Shown here piece by piece: positions 8,330-18,413 of a stretch of 64,000 bases of DNA. This DNA comes from Novosphingobium beihaiense. Lineage in GTDB: Bacteria; Pseudomonadota; Alphaproteobacteria; Sphingomonadales; Sphingomonadaceae. The stretch is from contig NZ_JALHLG010000003.1 of NCBI RefSeq assembly GCF_022832375.1, positions 1 through 64,000 of the forward strand. Reading direction: 5' to 3'. Within the stretch, counting starts at the first letter, position 1, and the number at the start of each line of letters is the position of its first letter. The position numbers were made by a program, and so were the translations under genes. The notes beneath the pieces are model-generated. The model worked only from the letters and a program-made list of their open reading frames with translations. It was not told where the DNA came from and searched no databases.

Positions 8330-10021
8330 TCAGATCGCGTCGGGATAGATCGGCCGGATATCGACCGGGATCGTCTTCATCGACGCAATCGCCGCTTCGG
8401 CCTCAGGATCGAGCTTCGCCCATTTCGCCATGAAGGCCTTGGTGCCTTCGTAGTCTCCCAGCGCCTGCAACATCAGAATGTCGTGCAGCAGGCTGCGCAC
8501 GCCCTCCTCCATCTTCGCGTCATCGACCGTATAACGCCGGGCCGCCGGATCATACGTAAAGGCGCCATGCGCGCGCAGATAGGCGTATTGCAGCGCCGCG
8601 CCCTTGCCATGCGCCTCTACCGCGCCGAAACGCACCGCGCGGAAAATGCCGGTGAAATAGCTGGCAAAGAGCTGCGGCTTCTCTGCCGCCGGGATTTCGC
8701 CCTTGCGCATCATCAGCAGAATGTTCCACACCCCCGCGACATCGGCCTTGGCCTCTTCCAGCGCCGAGTTCTGTTCCCTCAGCGCCTTGTCCACGGTCGT
8801 CTTCTCGCCATTCACCACGATCGTGCCCGGGCCGAGGCTGTGCGACAGTTCGTGGAACAGCGTCTCGAACTGCATGTATTTCTTGGCGACGAGCCCCGCC
8901 TGCGCCGGTTTCAGCACCAGTGCACCCATAGGCTTCAGAATACGTTCGAACTTGGCGCCCAGCACGTTCGAGAGAATGACCTTCTTCGCCCCTTTGGCCT
9001 CGCGCACGCGCTCGTCATTGGGAAGGTTGAAAGCGATGGTCTGCACGCCTGGTACATTGTCGCCGCCGCCGTGGACCTGCTCGGCCACCGCGATCGGGCT
9101 GGCGAAACCGCGCTGGAAGTTCTTGTACTTGTCCTCGATCGGCAGGTTCGCTTCCATGTCCTTGAGGTAGTTCTTGTACTTGGCAAGCGCCGCCGACTGC
9201 ACAGGATCCTTCAGGGTCACGAAGCTTTCGAACGCGGTCTTCGCGCCCATCAGGCGGTCGGTATAGACCTCGTAAGGCCCGATCGCGACTTCGATGGGCG
9301 TATCCTTGAGGTCCATCCACGCCAGTTCGCTGGCGAAATAGTCATCGGTGCGAAAGGCCTTGGCCCGCAGCGAAAGGAACTTCTTGAGGCTGGGATTGCT
9401 GGTCTTCGCCGCCGCCTGCTCCAGCAGCTTCGCCGCCGGTTCCAGCCACTGCCGGTACGCCACCGAATAGGGCACCGCGACCAGCTTGCCCCCTTCCCGC
9501 TTCACCACGGTATAGGGGCTGAGCAGCGCATCCTTCTGATCGGGATGGGCCGCGATGTAAGCTTCGAGTTCGCCGCGCGTCAGATCCTCGGGATAGAACC
9601 CGGCCCCTTCCGGCATCGGGGTGGAGCCCCAGAACGGATGGAGTTCGGCCAGTTCGTCCCAGGGGCCGAAATTGCGGTCGAACATCTCCACGAGCAGATC
9701 GCGATCGGCCCGCCGGTTCATGGAAATGGCCCGGCGCACTTGCGGGTTTTCGGCATAGCGCTGGCGCAAATATACTTCGCTCAGCAAATCGGATGCCTTG
9801 ATCAGCAGGTTCACGACCTCGCGCTGTTCGGCATTGAGGAAGCCGGTATCGACATCCATCGTAACGTCCGCCAGCTTCGCTTTCTGCGCGGCAAGATCAT
9901 AGGCGGGTTCGGCCGGAGCCACTGGCGCCGATGGCGCGGAGACCACTTCGCCGGGCCCTTGCGCGCAGGCCGCGCTCGCCAGCAGCAGCGCTGCGGGAGA
10001 GATACGTTTCACTATCTTCAT
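8330..10021 (-). CDS. Exported dipeptidyl-peptidase III-like zinc peptidase (M49-related)
   Basis: A 563-residue protein from the ATG at 10021; a TTG 18 bases upstream is possible but adds nothing. The N-terminus (basic, then AALLLASAAC) is a signal peptide with a possible lipobox cysteine. Zinc-ligand motifs are HELSH near residue 390 and EEAKAD near 423, about 30 residues apart. This matches the HExxH-like/EExxAD layout of bacterial M49 relatives, rather than the classical HELLGH of DPP III. Expected role: removal of short peptides in the periplasm or at the outer membrane. Exact specificity is unknown. Confidence 0.75.
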   Translation of the reverse strand: MKIVKRISPAALLLASAACAQGPGEVVSAPSAPVAPAEPAYDLAAQKAKLADVTMDVDTGFLNAEQREVVNLLIKASDLLSEVYLRQRYAENPQVRRAISMNRRADRDLLVEMFDRNFGPWDELAELHPFWGSTPMPEGAGFYPEDLTRGELEAYIAAHPDQKDALLSPYTVVKREGGKLVAVPYSVAYRQWLEPAAKLLEQAAAKTSNPSLKKFLSLRAKAFRTDDYFASELAWMDLKDTPIEVAIGPYEVYTDRLMGAKTAFESFVTLKDPVQSAALAKYKNYLKDMEANLPIEDKYKNFQRGFASPIAVAEQVHGGGDNVPGVQTIAFNLPNDERVREAKGAKKVILSNVLGAKFERILKPMGALVLKPAQAGLVAKKYMQFETLFHELSHSLGPGTIVVNGEKTTVDKALREQNSALEEAKADVAGVWNILLMMRKGEIPAAEKPQLFASYFTGIFRAVRFGAVEAHGKGAALQYAYLRAHGAFTYDPAARRYTVDDAKMEEGVRSLLHDILMLQALGDYEGTKAFMAKWAKLDPEAEAAIASMKTIPVDIRPIYPDAI

Positions 10022-10102
10022 GGGGGGAATTTCCGTCAATTCTCAGATGGCGGCACCCTAACCCGCTGCCGCGCCGGTGCAAGCCTGCCTCAGGCCCTGA
10101 GT

Positions 10103-11404
10103 CTAAAGCGGATCGAATTCCAGATGCAGACTCCTGAGCGCGCGCAGCACGTAAGTCGGCTCGTACTCGAAACGGCGTGCGCCTTTGGGGCCATGGTGCG
10201 CTTCGGAAAGGCGGATATTGCCCATCCGCGCCAGCAGCCGCTCGATACTGGTGGCCACTTCCCGCCGGGCCAGCGGCGCCCCGATGCAGGTATGCGCGCC
10301 GCGGCCAAAGGCCATGTGTTCCTTCAGCTTCGGCCGGTTCATGTCGAACGTGCCGGGATCGGGAAAGCGCGCGGGGTCGCGATTGGCGGCCATGTGGCTC
10401 GCCAGAACCGGCGTGCCCGCCTTGATCTCGACGCCGCCCAGAACCGTTGTCTTCTTGCAGATCCGCCCGGCGCTTTTCACCGAGCCATCGTATCGCAGCA
10501 GCTCCTCGATGAAGTTTTCGATCCGCTTGGGATCATCGCGCAGTTCCTGCTGGATATCGGGCCGTGTGGCGATGACCTTGAAGCCATTCGCCAGCAGGCG
10601 GTTGGTCGTATCCTGCCCGGCGCCGAACAGGAAAGCAGCCAGACCTGTAAGATCGACAAGCGTGGGCTTGCTGCCATCCGGATAAGTGGCCCTGGCCAGA
10701 TCGCTGAGGATGTCTTCCTGCGCCAACAGCGCCCTGAGCGGTTTCAGCAAGGCGTGATTCGCCAGACGGCGCTTGGCGATCATCGCGAACAGATCCTTGC
10801 CCACCGGCACCAGCGGGTTTTTCATCATCTCTTCGGGCGTGGCGTCCATCGGCACGGGAATCGCGCCTTCCAGCAGCGTGCGGAATTTCCGGCGGGTCTT
10901 CTCCGACAGGCCGAGGAGGTCAGAGATCACCAGAGCCCCGTAAGGCCCGCCATACTGGCGCACGATGTTGACTTTGCCATCGGCATGAAACTCGCCGATC
11001 AGCCCTTCGGCGGTTGCCAGCAGCTGCGGCTGCAGTTCCTTCAACCGGCTGGGCGTAAACAGACGCGACAGGATCGAGCGCAAGTTCGCATGGCGCGCAC
11101 CGCTTTCCGTGACGATCTGATCGGCAAAGGCGATCTGCTTGCGATGAGCCTCCAGCGCCTCGGTGATGTCATCGCCTTCGGGCGTGAACGGCAATTCGGA
11201 CAAGGCTCCGGTAACCGCATTGATCTCCGAGAAGTGCTCCGTATCCCGCATAAGCTGGACCGTCTCTTCGTAGCCGACCACCGCCACCGCGCCCCGGTAC
11301 GGCAAACGCACGACCGGCCCTTGCGCCCGCAAGTAGTCGAAATAGGCGTGCGGATCGTCAACCAGCGAAACGTCCGTGTACCAATCAGCAGTTTCGTATG
11401 ACAC
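10103..11404 (-). CDS. Cytochrome P450
   Basis: A complete 433-residue soluble bacterial P450. The I-helix oxygen-activation motif AGQDTT is at about 262-267, the K-helix ExxR within EELLR near 300, and the heme-binding loop FGRGAHTCIG has the proximal cysteine at about 373. It needs ferredoxin and ferredoxin reductase partners, and none is encoded nearby. Its start is 86 bp from the start of the TRIC-type gene on the other strand, so both promoters share that gap. The substrate cannot be predicted. Confidence 0.93.
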   Translation of the reverse strand: MSYETADWYTDVSLVDDPHAYFDYLRAQGPVVRLPYRGAVAVVGYEETVQLMRDTEHFSEINAVTGALSELPFTPEGDDITEALEAHRKQIAFADQIVTESGARHANLRSILSRLFTPSRLKELQPQLLATAEGLIGEFHADGKVNIVRQYGGPYGALVISDLLGLSEKTRRKFRTLLEGAIPVPMDATPEEMMKNPLVPVGKDLFAMIAKRRLANHALLKPLRALLAQEDILSDLARATYPDGSKPTLVDLTGLAAFLFGAGQDTTNRLLANGFKVIATRPDIQQELRDDPKRIENFIEELLRYDGSVKSAGRICKKTTVLGGVEIKAGTPVLASHMAANRDPARFPDPGTFDMNRPKLKEHMAFGRGAHTCIGAPLARREVATSIERLLARMGNIRLSEAHHGPKGARRFEYEPTYVLRALRSLHLEFDPL

Positions 11405-11490
11405 GCCGTCGCTCTCCCGATATTTATGATCCTTTGTGTATCACATTTCAAAGGCAGTCAAGCAGAGCCCGGCGTGATAGAGCTGCCGCC

Positions 11491-12117
11491 ATGCACCCGG
11501 CCGCTCCGCTCCTGCCCCCTGCCCTCGACCTTGTCGGGATCGCCATTTTCGCACTCACCGGCGCGCTGGTTGCGGCGCGGCTGCAGCAGACTTTCGTGAC
11601 CATGACCTTCTTCGCGCTAATCACCGGTGTGGGCGGCGGTTCGTTGCGCGATCTGCTGATCGGGGCACCCGTATTCTGGGTGCAGGACCGCGCCGTCGCG
11701 CCGGTTTGCCTGGGCGTGGCGCTGTTGGCGTGGATCACGCCGGTGCGCTGGTGGGAAGGACGGCTGCTGGAATGGGCCGATGCGCTGGGCCTTGCCGTCT
11801 ATTCGGTGCTGGGCACGATGAAGGCGCTGGCCTGGGATGTGCCGCCGGTCCCGGCCATATTGATGGGTGTGATTACCGGCTGCGTGGGCGGGATCATCCG
11901 CGATGTGCTGGCAGGCCAGCCCTCTGTCCTGATGCGGCCTGAACTCTATGTCACCGCTGCCGCGCTGGCGGCATGCCTTGCCGGAGCGGGCATGGCCATA
12001 GGCCTGCCGCCGGGACTGACCTGGGTTCTGGCCGTGGCGGCGGGCTTTGCCTTGCGCGGTGCGGCCATCCACTGGTCGCTGGGCCTGCCCGCGCATCGCG
12101 GCCCGGATCCGTCCTAG
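11491..12117 (+). CDS. TRIC/UPF0126 family membrane protein (YicG-like)
   Basis: Start at ATG 11491; an upstream in-frame extension would overlap the divergent P450 start and is rejected. The 208-residue protein has about seven hydrophobic helices in two homologous halves. Each half carries the family signature: GGGSLRDLLIG...FW in the first and GGIIRDVLAGQP...R.ELY in the second. Prokaryotic members form trimeric cation (K+) channels in the inner membrane; in bacteria some are linked to glycine uptake. Confidence 0.87.
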   Translation: MHPAAPLLPPALDLVGIAIFALTGALVAARLQQTFVTMTFFALITGVGGGSLRDLLIGAPVFWVQDRAVAPVCLGVALLAWITPVRWWEGRLLEWADALGLAVYSVLGTMKALAWDVPPVPAILMGVITGCVGGIIRDVLAGQPSVLMRPELYVTAAALAACLAGAGMAIGLPPGLTWVLAVAAGFALRGAAIHWSLGLPAHRGPDPS

Positions 12118-12158
12118 ACTACAGGCGCGAACCGCTGCCGGATTTCAGAAACGCGTTC

Positions 12159-12701
12159 TCAGATCATCGCCCGCCCATCGACGGCCACCGAACGGATCCG
12201 CCCAGTCTCATCGACACTGCAAGCATAACCGCGCCCATCTTCCAGATGCCCTTCAACGCTGTAGCGCTCTCCCATCCGGCGCACGTTGTCGACCGAACCG
12301 ATGCGCCGCTCTCCATCTTCGATCTCGCTGGCACAGGCGTCAGCCGCAGCATCGAAACTGACACCGGCACGCGGGCCGCCCGGATAGGCCGGATCACCAT
12401 AGCCAGAGACCTGAGGCGTCCCGGCATAGCCGCTCTCGGCAGGCGAATCGTAGGGCCCGCCGGGATAGCGGACAGGCTCATCCTGCACGCGCTCGCGGTT
12501 CGACTTGCTTGCGGCACTGGCAATCGCCACCACCGCGCCGCCGATCAGCAGGCCTGCCAGCAAATTGCCGCTGCCGCTGCTGTGGTGATGATGGTGGCGG
12601 TAATGGTGGTGCCGCCCGCGCGCGAAGGCGGGGCTTGCCGTGAGGGACAGAGCCGCCAAGGCAGCCAGCGAAACAGCGGCACGCGAACGGAAGATTTTCA
12701 T
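12159..12701 (-). CDS. Small secreted His-rich protein of unknown function
   Basis: A 180-residue protein with a clear signal peptide (basic start, Ala/Leu core, AFA cleavage site near 27). A His/Arg cluster, a Gly-rich hydrophobic segment (LLAGLLIGGAVVAIASAAS, about 46-64) and a C-terminal domain follow. The C-terminal domain holds two cysteines and the pattern VEGxxxxxxxYACSVDxxGRI. The next gene upstream encodes a protein of the same architecture, so the two are probably tandem paralogues. Likely periplasmic or envelope-associated, with the Gly-rich segment perhaps inserted in a membrane. Function unknown. Confidence 0.65.
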   Translation of the reverse strand: MKIFRSRAAVSLAALAALSLTASPAFARGRHHHYRHHHHHSSGSGNLLAGLLIGGAVVAIASAASKSNRERVQDEPVRYPGGPYDSPAESGYAGTPQVSGYGDPAYPGGPRAGVSFDAAADACASEIEDGERRIGSVDNVRRMGERYSVEGHLEDGRGYACSVDETGRIRSVAVDGRAMI

Positions 12702-12760
12702 AAGCTACATATCCCACACCCGGCGTGCCCCCCGCATGCCGGTCCATAATCGGAAAGCTA

Positions 12761-12792
12761 GGCGGTTCATGCTGTCTTCGGCATGAACCGCC
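12761..12792 (-). terminator. Hairpin between the two paralogous secreted-protein genes
   Basis: A perfect 12-bp stem (GGCGGTTCATGC and its complement) with an 8-base loop lies just after the stop of the upstream gene on the minus strand. The following bases (TAGCTTTCCG) are only weakly T-rich, so it may be a terminator or an RNA-stabilising stem. Confidence 0.5.
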
Positions 12793-12811
12793 CACCCCTC
12801 AGGTCCGGCGC

Positions 12812-13366
12812 TCACAGGCCCCGGATACCCCTGAAATCGAGATCGGCGATTCGGCCGCGGTAATCGACCTTGCACTTGAACTTGCCCGAATCGTAGCCGC
12901 GCGCATGCCTGTTCCACCCCCGGTGATCATGACGCCAATCACGGTCACTGCTGCGCCAGTGGTGCGCCCTGGTGTTCACCACAATCCGGCCTTCGACCTT
13001 GTAGCCGTAGCGCTTGCGATCGACGTTGCGGATATCCGTGACCCTGGCCCGGCCGCCATAGCTATGCCGGTTGGCCGTACGGACCGCCGCTGCAGTACAC
13101 CGCCGAACCGCGTCGCGCGCATTCATGTGACGGCGATGGCCGTACCGCCGGTGATCACGATCGTAACGCACATGGTAGCGCGTGCCATCGCGATCGCTGG
13201 AGGCTGCGGCCAGCGCTGCGATACCGCCGATCACCAGCGCACCGGCCACCACTTCGCCAGCGCCGATCCCGCCGTTGCCCTCACGGGCAAGCGCGGGGGT
13301 TGCCGCCGAAACCGCCATGGAACCAGCTGCGGCGGCTCCGATCAGAGTCTTGGTAAAGGTCTGCAT
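12812..13366 (-). CDS. Small secreted basic protein, paralogue of its neighbour
   Basis: A 184-residue protein with signal peptide (cleavage after TPALA near 28) and a Gly/Ala hydrophobic segment (about 33-55). A strongly basic Arg/His/Tyr-rich region follows, then a C-terminal YKVEGRI ... KCKVDYRGRI pattern like that of the downstream gene. A His/Asp/Arg-rich insert splits that domain. Two cysteines are conserved between the pair. Function unknown; the envelope location is inferred from the signal sequence. Confidence 0.65.
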   Translation of the reverse strand: MQTFTKTLIGAAAAGSMAVSAATPALAREGNGGIGAGEVVAGALVIGGIAALAAASSDRDGTRYHVRYDRDHRRYGHRRHMNARDAVRRCTAAAVRTANRHSYGGRARVTDIRNVDRKRYGYKVEGRIVVNTRAHHWRSSDRDWRHDHRGWNRHARGYDSGKFKCKVDYRGRIADLDFRGIRGL

Positions 13367-13479
13367 GGCTTGTCATCCTCGCTTCCCGCCGGACCCGATG
13401 CCCGGCTATGAGGATGGTCTACCAAAGCAGCCGTGAGGTGACGCTGAACCCGCCTTGCAGCGAGCGTTCAGGTTAACCT

Positions 13480-15648
13480 TTACTTTTCTGAACCATCTGT
13501 AGGCAGGCCACCCACCTGCAATCCGGTCCACTGCGCCATAAAGCCCAGGATATCGGCCCCCTCCTCGATCACCTTGTCGGTTGGCTTGCCCGAACCGTGG
13601 CCCGCGCGAGTCTCGATACGGATCAAATGGGGCTTGGGCCCGAGGCCCGCCGCCTGCAGCGCCGCCGTGTACTTGAACGAATGGCCCGGAACCACACGGT
13701 CATCGGTATCTGCAGTGGTGACCAGAATCGCGGGATAATCCACGCCGCCCCGAATGTTGTGATAGGGCGAATAGGCGCGCAGAACCTTGAAGTCGGCCTC
13801 CCGGTCCGGGTAGCCATAATCGTCCACCCAATAGCGCCCGGCAGTGAAGCGGTCGAAGCGCAGCATGTCCATCACGCCAACTTGCGGGACCGCAGCGGCA
13901 AACAGGTCCGGCCGCTGGTTGGTGACCGCGCCCACCAGCAGGCCGCCGTTCGATCCGCCCTGGATGGCAAGCCCGTTCTTCGGGGTGATCCCCTGCCCGA
14001 TCAGATATTCACCGGCAGCGATGAAATCGTCGAACACGTTCTGTTTGTTTTCCCGGCGTCCGGCATCGTGCCATTCCCGCCCGTATTCGCCGCCGCCGCG
14101 CAAGTTCGCGAGCGCAAAGGCCCCGCCCGCCTCCAGCCAGGCCATGCGCGTGGAGGAAAAGCCCGGGGTCAGAGAAATGTCGAAACCGCCATATCCGTAA
14201 AGCAGCGTCGGCAAGGGCTGGTTCGCCTTGGCCGCATCCTTGCTGCGGACCAGAAACATGGGGACCTGCGTGCCATCCTTGGAGGTATAGAAACGCTGTT
14301 CAACGGCGTAGCGCTCAGGATCGAAGGTCAATTCCGGCTGCGCGAAAATCTCGGATTTTCCGGTGCGGATATCCATCCGGTATACCGTCGCGGGCCGGTT
14401 GAAGCTGGTGAAGGAGTAGAAAGTCTCCGGATCTGCCGGCTTACCCCGGAAGCCCGACGCCGTCCCGAATCCTCCTAGCGAAAGCGCACGCGCTGGCTTG
14501 CCGTCGAGCCCGACGATGACCGCGTGGCTCGCCGCGTCGCGCAAGTAATTGAGCACGAGCTGATTGCCGATAATCGTCGCCCGTTCGAGGATGTCCTTGC
14601 CCTCCGGCACGACATCGCTCCACTCCGGCGTCTTGCTGGCAGCATCAATGCGGACGAGACGGAAGTGCGGCGCATCCTTATTGGTTACGAACCAGAGGAC
14701 CGATCCCATCCCCTCCACGAGGTTCCACGAGTCGTCGAAGCCCGTCACCAGAGCCCTGCCCTGCCAGCCATGCTTCTTGCGCGCCTTGAGATCCACGACA
14801 TGGATTTCGTAACGCGCATCCGTACCCACGGACGTCGTGATCACCGCATAGCGGCCATCCTGCGTGACTTCGGCGGTATGATTGTATTCGGGATGATCCG
14901 GCGTCGCATAGACAAGCTGATCTTCCGACTGCGGCGTGCCGATACGGTGGAAATAGATGGCCTGATTGTAGTTCAGGCTCTGGAACGCCTCACCCTCTTC
15001 CGGCTGCGGAAAGCGCGAATAGAGAAAGCCCTCCTCGCCCACCCAGGCCAGCCCGGTGAACTTCACCCAGCGTACCTCGTCTTCCAGCGGCTCGCCGGTT
15101 TCCACATCCAGCACGCGCAGGATGCGCCAGTCGCTGCCGCCGTCCTGCACGCTGTAGAGCAGCTTCGAGCCATTGTCCGAAGGCACCCAGGCGTCGAGCG
15201 CCGTCGCGCCGTCTTTCGCCCAGGTGTTGGGATCGATCAGCAGGCGTGGCTCGCCGTGCAGCCCCTTGCGCACAAACAACTGCGCCTGATTCAGCAGCCC
15301 TGAGTTGCGCGTGTAGAAATAATGGTGCCCGGCCTTTTCAGGCAGGCCGAATCGCTCGTAGTCAATCAACCCCTCGATGCGCTGTGCGAACCACGCCCGC
15401 TGGGGCAGCGTTTCCAGATAGGCATCGGTGACGGCATTCTCCCGCGCCACCCAGTCGGCGACTTCGGGATCGGTGCGCACGTCGTTTTCAAGCCAACGGT
15501 AGGGATCGGCGATGGTTTCGCCAAAGAGCGTTTCGGAAACTGTGCCGCGGCGGGTTTCGGGATAGTCCGGTTCAGTCATCTCGGCAGCGCAGATGGGCGT
15601 TCCAACAGCCATGGACAAGGCCGCAACGGCCCCTGCGATCTTGTGCAA
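13480..15648 (-). CDS. Exported prolyl oligopeptidase (S9A)
   Basis: A 722-residue serine peptidase with a signal peptide (cleavage near CAAE, about 22), so probably periplasmic. The N-terminal beta-propeller region (about 45-450) is followed by the alpha/beta-hydrolase domain. The nucleophile Ser is in GGSNGG near 566, the acid in TADTDDRV near 649 and the His in RAGHGSGKP near 684. The family cuts short peptides after proline. Length matches cytosolic homologues plus the signal sequence. It reads in the same direction as the ribosomal cluster but is separated from it by a terminator. Confidence 0.9.
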   Translation of the reverse strand: MHKIAGAVAALSMAVGTPICAAEMTEPDYPETRRGTVSETLFGETIADPYRWLENDVRTDPEVADWVARENAVTDAYLETLPQRAWFAQRIEGLIDYERFGLPEKAGHHYFYTRNSGLLNQAQLFVRKGLHGEPRLLIDPNTWAKDGATALDAWVPSDNGSKLLYSVQDGGSDWRILRVLDVETGEPLEDEVRWVKFTGLAWVGEEGFLYSRFPQPEEGEAFQSLNYNQAIYFHRIGTPQSEDQLVYATPDHPEYNHTAEVTQDGRYAVITTSVGTDARYEIHVVDLKARKKHGWQGRALVTGFDDSWNLVEGMGSVLWFVTNKDAPHFRLVRIDAASKTPEWSDVVPEGKDILERATIIGNQLVLNYLRDAASHAVIVGLDGKPARALSLGGFGTASGFRGKPADPETFYSFTSFNRPATVYRMDIRTGKSEIFAQPELTFDPERYAVEQRFYTSKDGTQVPMFLVRSKDAAKANQPLPTLLYGYGGFDISLTPGFSSTRMAWLEAGGAFALANLRGGGEYGREWHDAGRRENKQNVFDDFIAAGEYLIGQGITPKNGLAIQGGSNGGLLVGAVTNQRPDLFAAAVPQVGVMDMLRFDRFTAGRYWVDDYGYPDREADFKVLRAYSPYHNIRGGVDYPAILVTTADTDDRVVPGHSFKYTAALQAAGLGPKPHLIRIETRAGHGSGKPTDKVIEEGADILGFMAQWTGLQVGGLPTDGSEK

Positions 15649-15660
15649 GACACTCTCCCG

Positions 15661-15700
15661 AAAACAAAAGCGGCCGCGAGCTTAGCACTCGCGACCGCTT
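15661..15700 (-). terminator. Rho-independent terminator after rplQ
   Basis: A 13-bp stem with one mismatch (AAGCGG.CGCGAG and its partner, 15668-15700) is followed on the minus strand by TTTTGTTTT. It lies 24 bp after the rplQ stop and ends the alpha operon. Confidence 0.85.
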
Positions 15701-15724
15701 CCTCAAGTGTCTTGCGAAAGAAGA

Positions 15725-16147
15725 TTACGCTTCGGCGTATTCTTCTTCCTGGCTCATGACCGGGCCCGAATCCTGGCCCTTGGCCTCGGTGTCGCGGTCG
15801 ACCAGTTCGATGATCGCGATCGGGGCGGCGTCCGAAGCGCGGATGCCGGCCTTGATGATGCGGGTGTAGCCACCGTTACGGCCAGCATAGCGCTCGGCCA
15901 GAACTTCGAAGAGCTTCTTTTCCTGCACCTCGTCCATCAGGCGCGCGTGGGCCAGACGGCGGTTCGACAGGCCGCCACGCTTCGCCAGCGTGATCAGCTT
16001 TTCGAGGTAGGGGCGCAGTTCCTTCGCCTTGGGCGTGGTGGTCTGGATCTGCTCGTGCTTGATGAGCGCGGCGGCCATGTTGCGCAGAAGCGCGGCGCGG
16101 TGGCCCGAGGTGCGCTGCAGCTTACGCTGACCATACTTGTGACGCAT
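15725..16147 (-). CDS. rplQ: 50S ribosomal protein L17
   Basis: This 140-residue protein has the typical bL17 start [23 protein letters not shown] (residues 1-23, shown as a conserved N-terminus) and core motif TTxxKAKELRP. It binds 23S rRNA near the exit-tunnel side of the large subunit. An acidic C-terminal tail of about 20 residues goes beyond the short form. It is the last gene of the alpha operon, 123 bp after rpoA, and is followed by a strong terminator. Confidence 0.97.
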   Translation of the reverse strand: MRHKYGQRKLQRTSGHRAALLRNMAAALIKHEQIQTTTPKAKELRPYLEKLITLAKRGGLSNRRLAHARLMDEVQEKKLFEVLAERYAGRNGGYTRIIKAGIRASDAAPIAIIELVDRDTEAKGQDSGPVMSQEEEYAEA

Positions 16148-16270
16148 TGTACTTTCTCCGTTCGTAAGGGGCCCGTGTGAGGTAGCCCGGTCCTGGCGAT
16201 TGCTTGAGGGGAACCGCCTTTGCCCTGAAAACGATGATCCCGGCCGGAGCCGGGACCACCTGTGTCTGGT

Positions 16271-17335
16271 TTAGCCCAGCAGCTCTTGTTCGAGCTTCTT
16301 GGCCATCTCTTCGATGTTCTCGGGCGGCCAGCCCGGGATGTCCATGCCGAGGCGCAGGCCCATCGAGGACAAGACTTCCTTGATCTCGTTGAGCGACTTG
16401 CGGCCGAAGTTCGGCGTGCGGAGCATCTCGGCCTCGGTCTTCTGCACGAGATCGCCGATGTAGATGATGTTGTCGTTCTTGAGGCAGTTCGCCGAACGGA
16501 CCGACAGTTCCAGCTCGTCCACCTTCTTGAGGAGGTAGCGGTTGAGCTGGTTGGCATCGCTCTCTTCGGGAGCGGCACCGCCAGCGGTCATGCCGATCAT
16601 CGGCGCGGCGCCAACCGGAGCGATATCCTCGAAGTGGACGAACAGCGCGAGCTGGTCCTGGAGGATACGGCCGGCATAAGCCACCGCGTCTTCCGGAGCG
16701 ACCGTGCCATCGGTCTCGACCGTGAGGCTCAGCTTGTCGAAGTCGAGCTCCTGGCCGATGCGGGCGTTTTCAACCTTGTAGCTGACCTGGCGGACCGGCG
16801 AGTACAGCGAGTCGACCGGGATCAGGCCGATCGGTGCATCGACGGGACGATTGCCGACGGCGGGGACATAGCCCTTGCCGGTGTCGGCGGTCAGTTCCAT
16901 GTTCAGCGTCGCACCCTCGTCGAGGTGGCAGATCACGAGGTCCTTGTTCATCACCTCGATGTCGCCCGAGACGGCGATGTCGCCAGCCTTGACTTCGGCC
17001 GGGCCGGTCGCGGAGAGCTGGAGGCGCTTCGGCCCCTCGCCCTGCATCTGGAGCGCGATCTGCTTCACGTTCAGAACGATGTCGGTGATGTCCTCACGCA
17101 CGCCGGCGAGCGACGAAAACTCGTGCAGGACGTTCTCGATCTTGATCGAGGTGATCGCCGCACCCTGCAGCGAAGACAGCAGCACGCGCCGCAGCGCGTT
17201 GCCGAGCGTCAGGCCGAAACCGCGCTCGAGAGGTTCGGCGACGAACGTCGCCTTCAACTTGGGGTCTGGTCCCGGCTTGATCTCAAGGCTGTTGGGCTTC
17301 TTGAGTTCCTGCCAGTTCTTAATGTTGACAGTCAT
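16271..17335 (-). CDS. rpoA: DNA-directed RNA polymerase subunit alpha
   Basis: The protein has 354 residues, slightly longer than in E. coli. The N-terminal dimerisation domain contains the family signature [20 protein letters not shown] (about 30-49). A linker and a C-terminal domain (about 265-340, with [14 protein letters not shown]) follow; the C-terminal domain contacts UP elements and activators. Each polymerase holds two copies. The gene lies between rpsK and rplQ, as in the alpha operon of other alphaproteobacteria. Confidence 0.98.
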   Translation of the reverse strand: MTVNIKNWQELKKPNSLEIKPGPDPKLKATFVAEPLERGFGLTLGNALRRVLLSSLQGAAITSIKIENVLHEFSSLAGVREDITDIVLNVKQIALQMQGEGPKRLQLSATGPAEVKAGDIAVSGDIEVMNKDLVICHLDEGATLNMELTADTGKGYVPAVGNRPVDAPIGLIPVDSLYSPVRQVSYKVENARIGQELDFDKLSLTVETDGTVAPEDAVAYAGRILQDQLALFVHFEDIAPVGAAPMIGMTAGGAAPEESDANQLNRYLLKKVDELELSVRSANCLKNDNIIYIGDLVQKTEAEMLRTPNFGRKSLNEIKEVLSSMGLRLGMDIPGWPPENIEEMAKKLEQELLG

Positions 17336-17442
17336 GGACTTCCCCTGGGATTTCGATGGCGGTTACGTCCCAAAGCCTGGTGGAAAGGCCGGGATGTTCC
17401 GGAAAACGGACGGCGACCGGTTCGCCGTCCGAAAAGGCTCGA

Positions 17443-17832
17443 TCAGACGCGGCGGCGCTTCGAAGGACGAACACCGTTGTGCGGGATCGGAGTCACGTCG
17501 CGAATCGAGGTAATGGTGAAGCCGACGGCCTGCAGGGCGCGCAGTGCGCTCTCGCGGCCCGAACCGGGTCCCTTCACCTCGACTTCGAGGGTGCGCACGC
17601 CGTGTTCGGCGGCCTTCTTGCCGGCGTCGTCAGCGGCGACCTGCGCGGCGTAGGGAGTCGACTTGCGGCTGCCCTTGAAGCCCATCATGCCGGCCGAGGA
17701 CCACGAGATCGCGTTGCCCTGGGCGTCGGTGATGGTCACCATGGTGTTGTTGAAGCTGGCATTGACGTGAGCAATGCCGCTCGTGATGTTCTTGCGTTCG
17801 CGGCGCTTAATGCGCTGGGGTTCGCGTGCCAT
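17443..17832 (-). CDS. rpsK: 30S ribosomal protein S11
   Basis: A 129-residue uS11 protein with the conserved stretch [16 protein letters not shown] near residue 24 and the basic C-terminus PSKRRRV. It sits in the small-subunit platform and helps form the mRNA exit region with S7. The gene follows rpsM by 54 bp. Confidence 0.98.
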   Translation of the reverse strand: MAREPQRIKRRERKNITSGIAHVNASFNNTMVTITDAQGNAISWSSAGMMGFKGSRKSTPYAAQVAADDAGKKAAEHGVRTLEVEVKGPGSGRESALRALQAVGFTITSIRDVTPIPHNGVRPSKRRRV

Positions 17833-17886
17833 GTCCGTATATCCTGTCGATTAGTCGCTGCAGAAACCGTAGATCGGCCCTGCTGC

Positions 17887-18255
17887 TTACTTCTTCTTGC
17901 CGGCGATCGGCTTGGCCTTGCCCTTGCGGGTGCGCGCATTGGTATGCGTGCGCTGGCCGCGAACCGGAAGGCCCTTACGATGACGCAGGCCGCGGTAGCA
18001 GGCGAGGTCCATAAGACGCTTGATGTTCATCGCCGTTTCGCGGCGAAGGTCACCCTCGACCGTGTGATCGGCATCGATGGTTTCGCGAATCTGAAGGACT
18101 TCGGCATCCGACAGGTCCTGCACGCGGCGGGTGTGATCGATGCCGAGCTTGTCAGCAATCGCCACAGCCTTCGTGCGGCCGATACCGTGGATATAGGTGA
18201 GCGCGATGATAACGCGCTTGTTGGTGGGGAGGTTTACCCCGGCAATACGAGCCAC
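17887..18255 (-). CDS. rpsM: 30S ribosomal protein S13
   Basis: A 122-residue uS13 protein with conserved [12 protein letters not shown] start, [10 protein letters not shown] helix-hairpin region and the basic tail [17 protein letters not shown] that reaches toward tRNA in the P site. It is the first gene of the alpha operon here. A 295-bp gap and an unrelated SRPBCC gene separate it from adk, and a good -35 element lies in the gap, so it probably has its own promoter. Confidence 0.98.
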   Translation of the reverse strand: MARIAGVNLPTNKRVIIALTYIHGIGRTKAVAIADKLGIDHTRRVQDLSDAEVLQIRETIDADHTVEGDLRRETAMNIKRLMDLACYRGLRHRKGLPVRGQRTHTNARTRKGKAKPIAGKKK

Positions 18256-18413
18256 TTAATTCTCCATGCTCCACAGGAGCCACACAACCCGGCCCCCATC
18301 TCAACGCTCAACACCCGGCATAAAGCAGCGGAAGCCCATCCGGCATCCCAAGAGGTGCAACAAGCACACTGTCTTGGACCATCCGGTTTGCCGAAGCTGA
18401 CGAGTGAAGGGCG

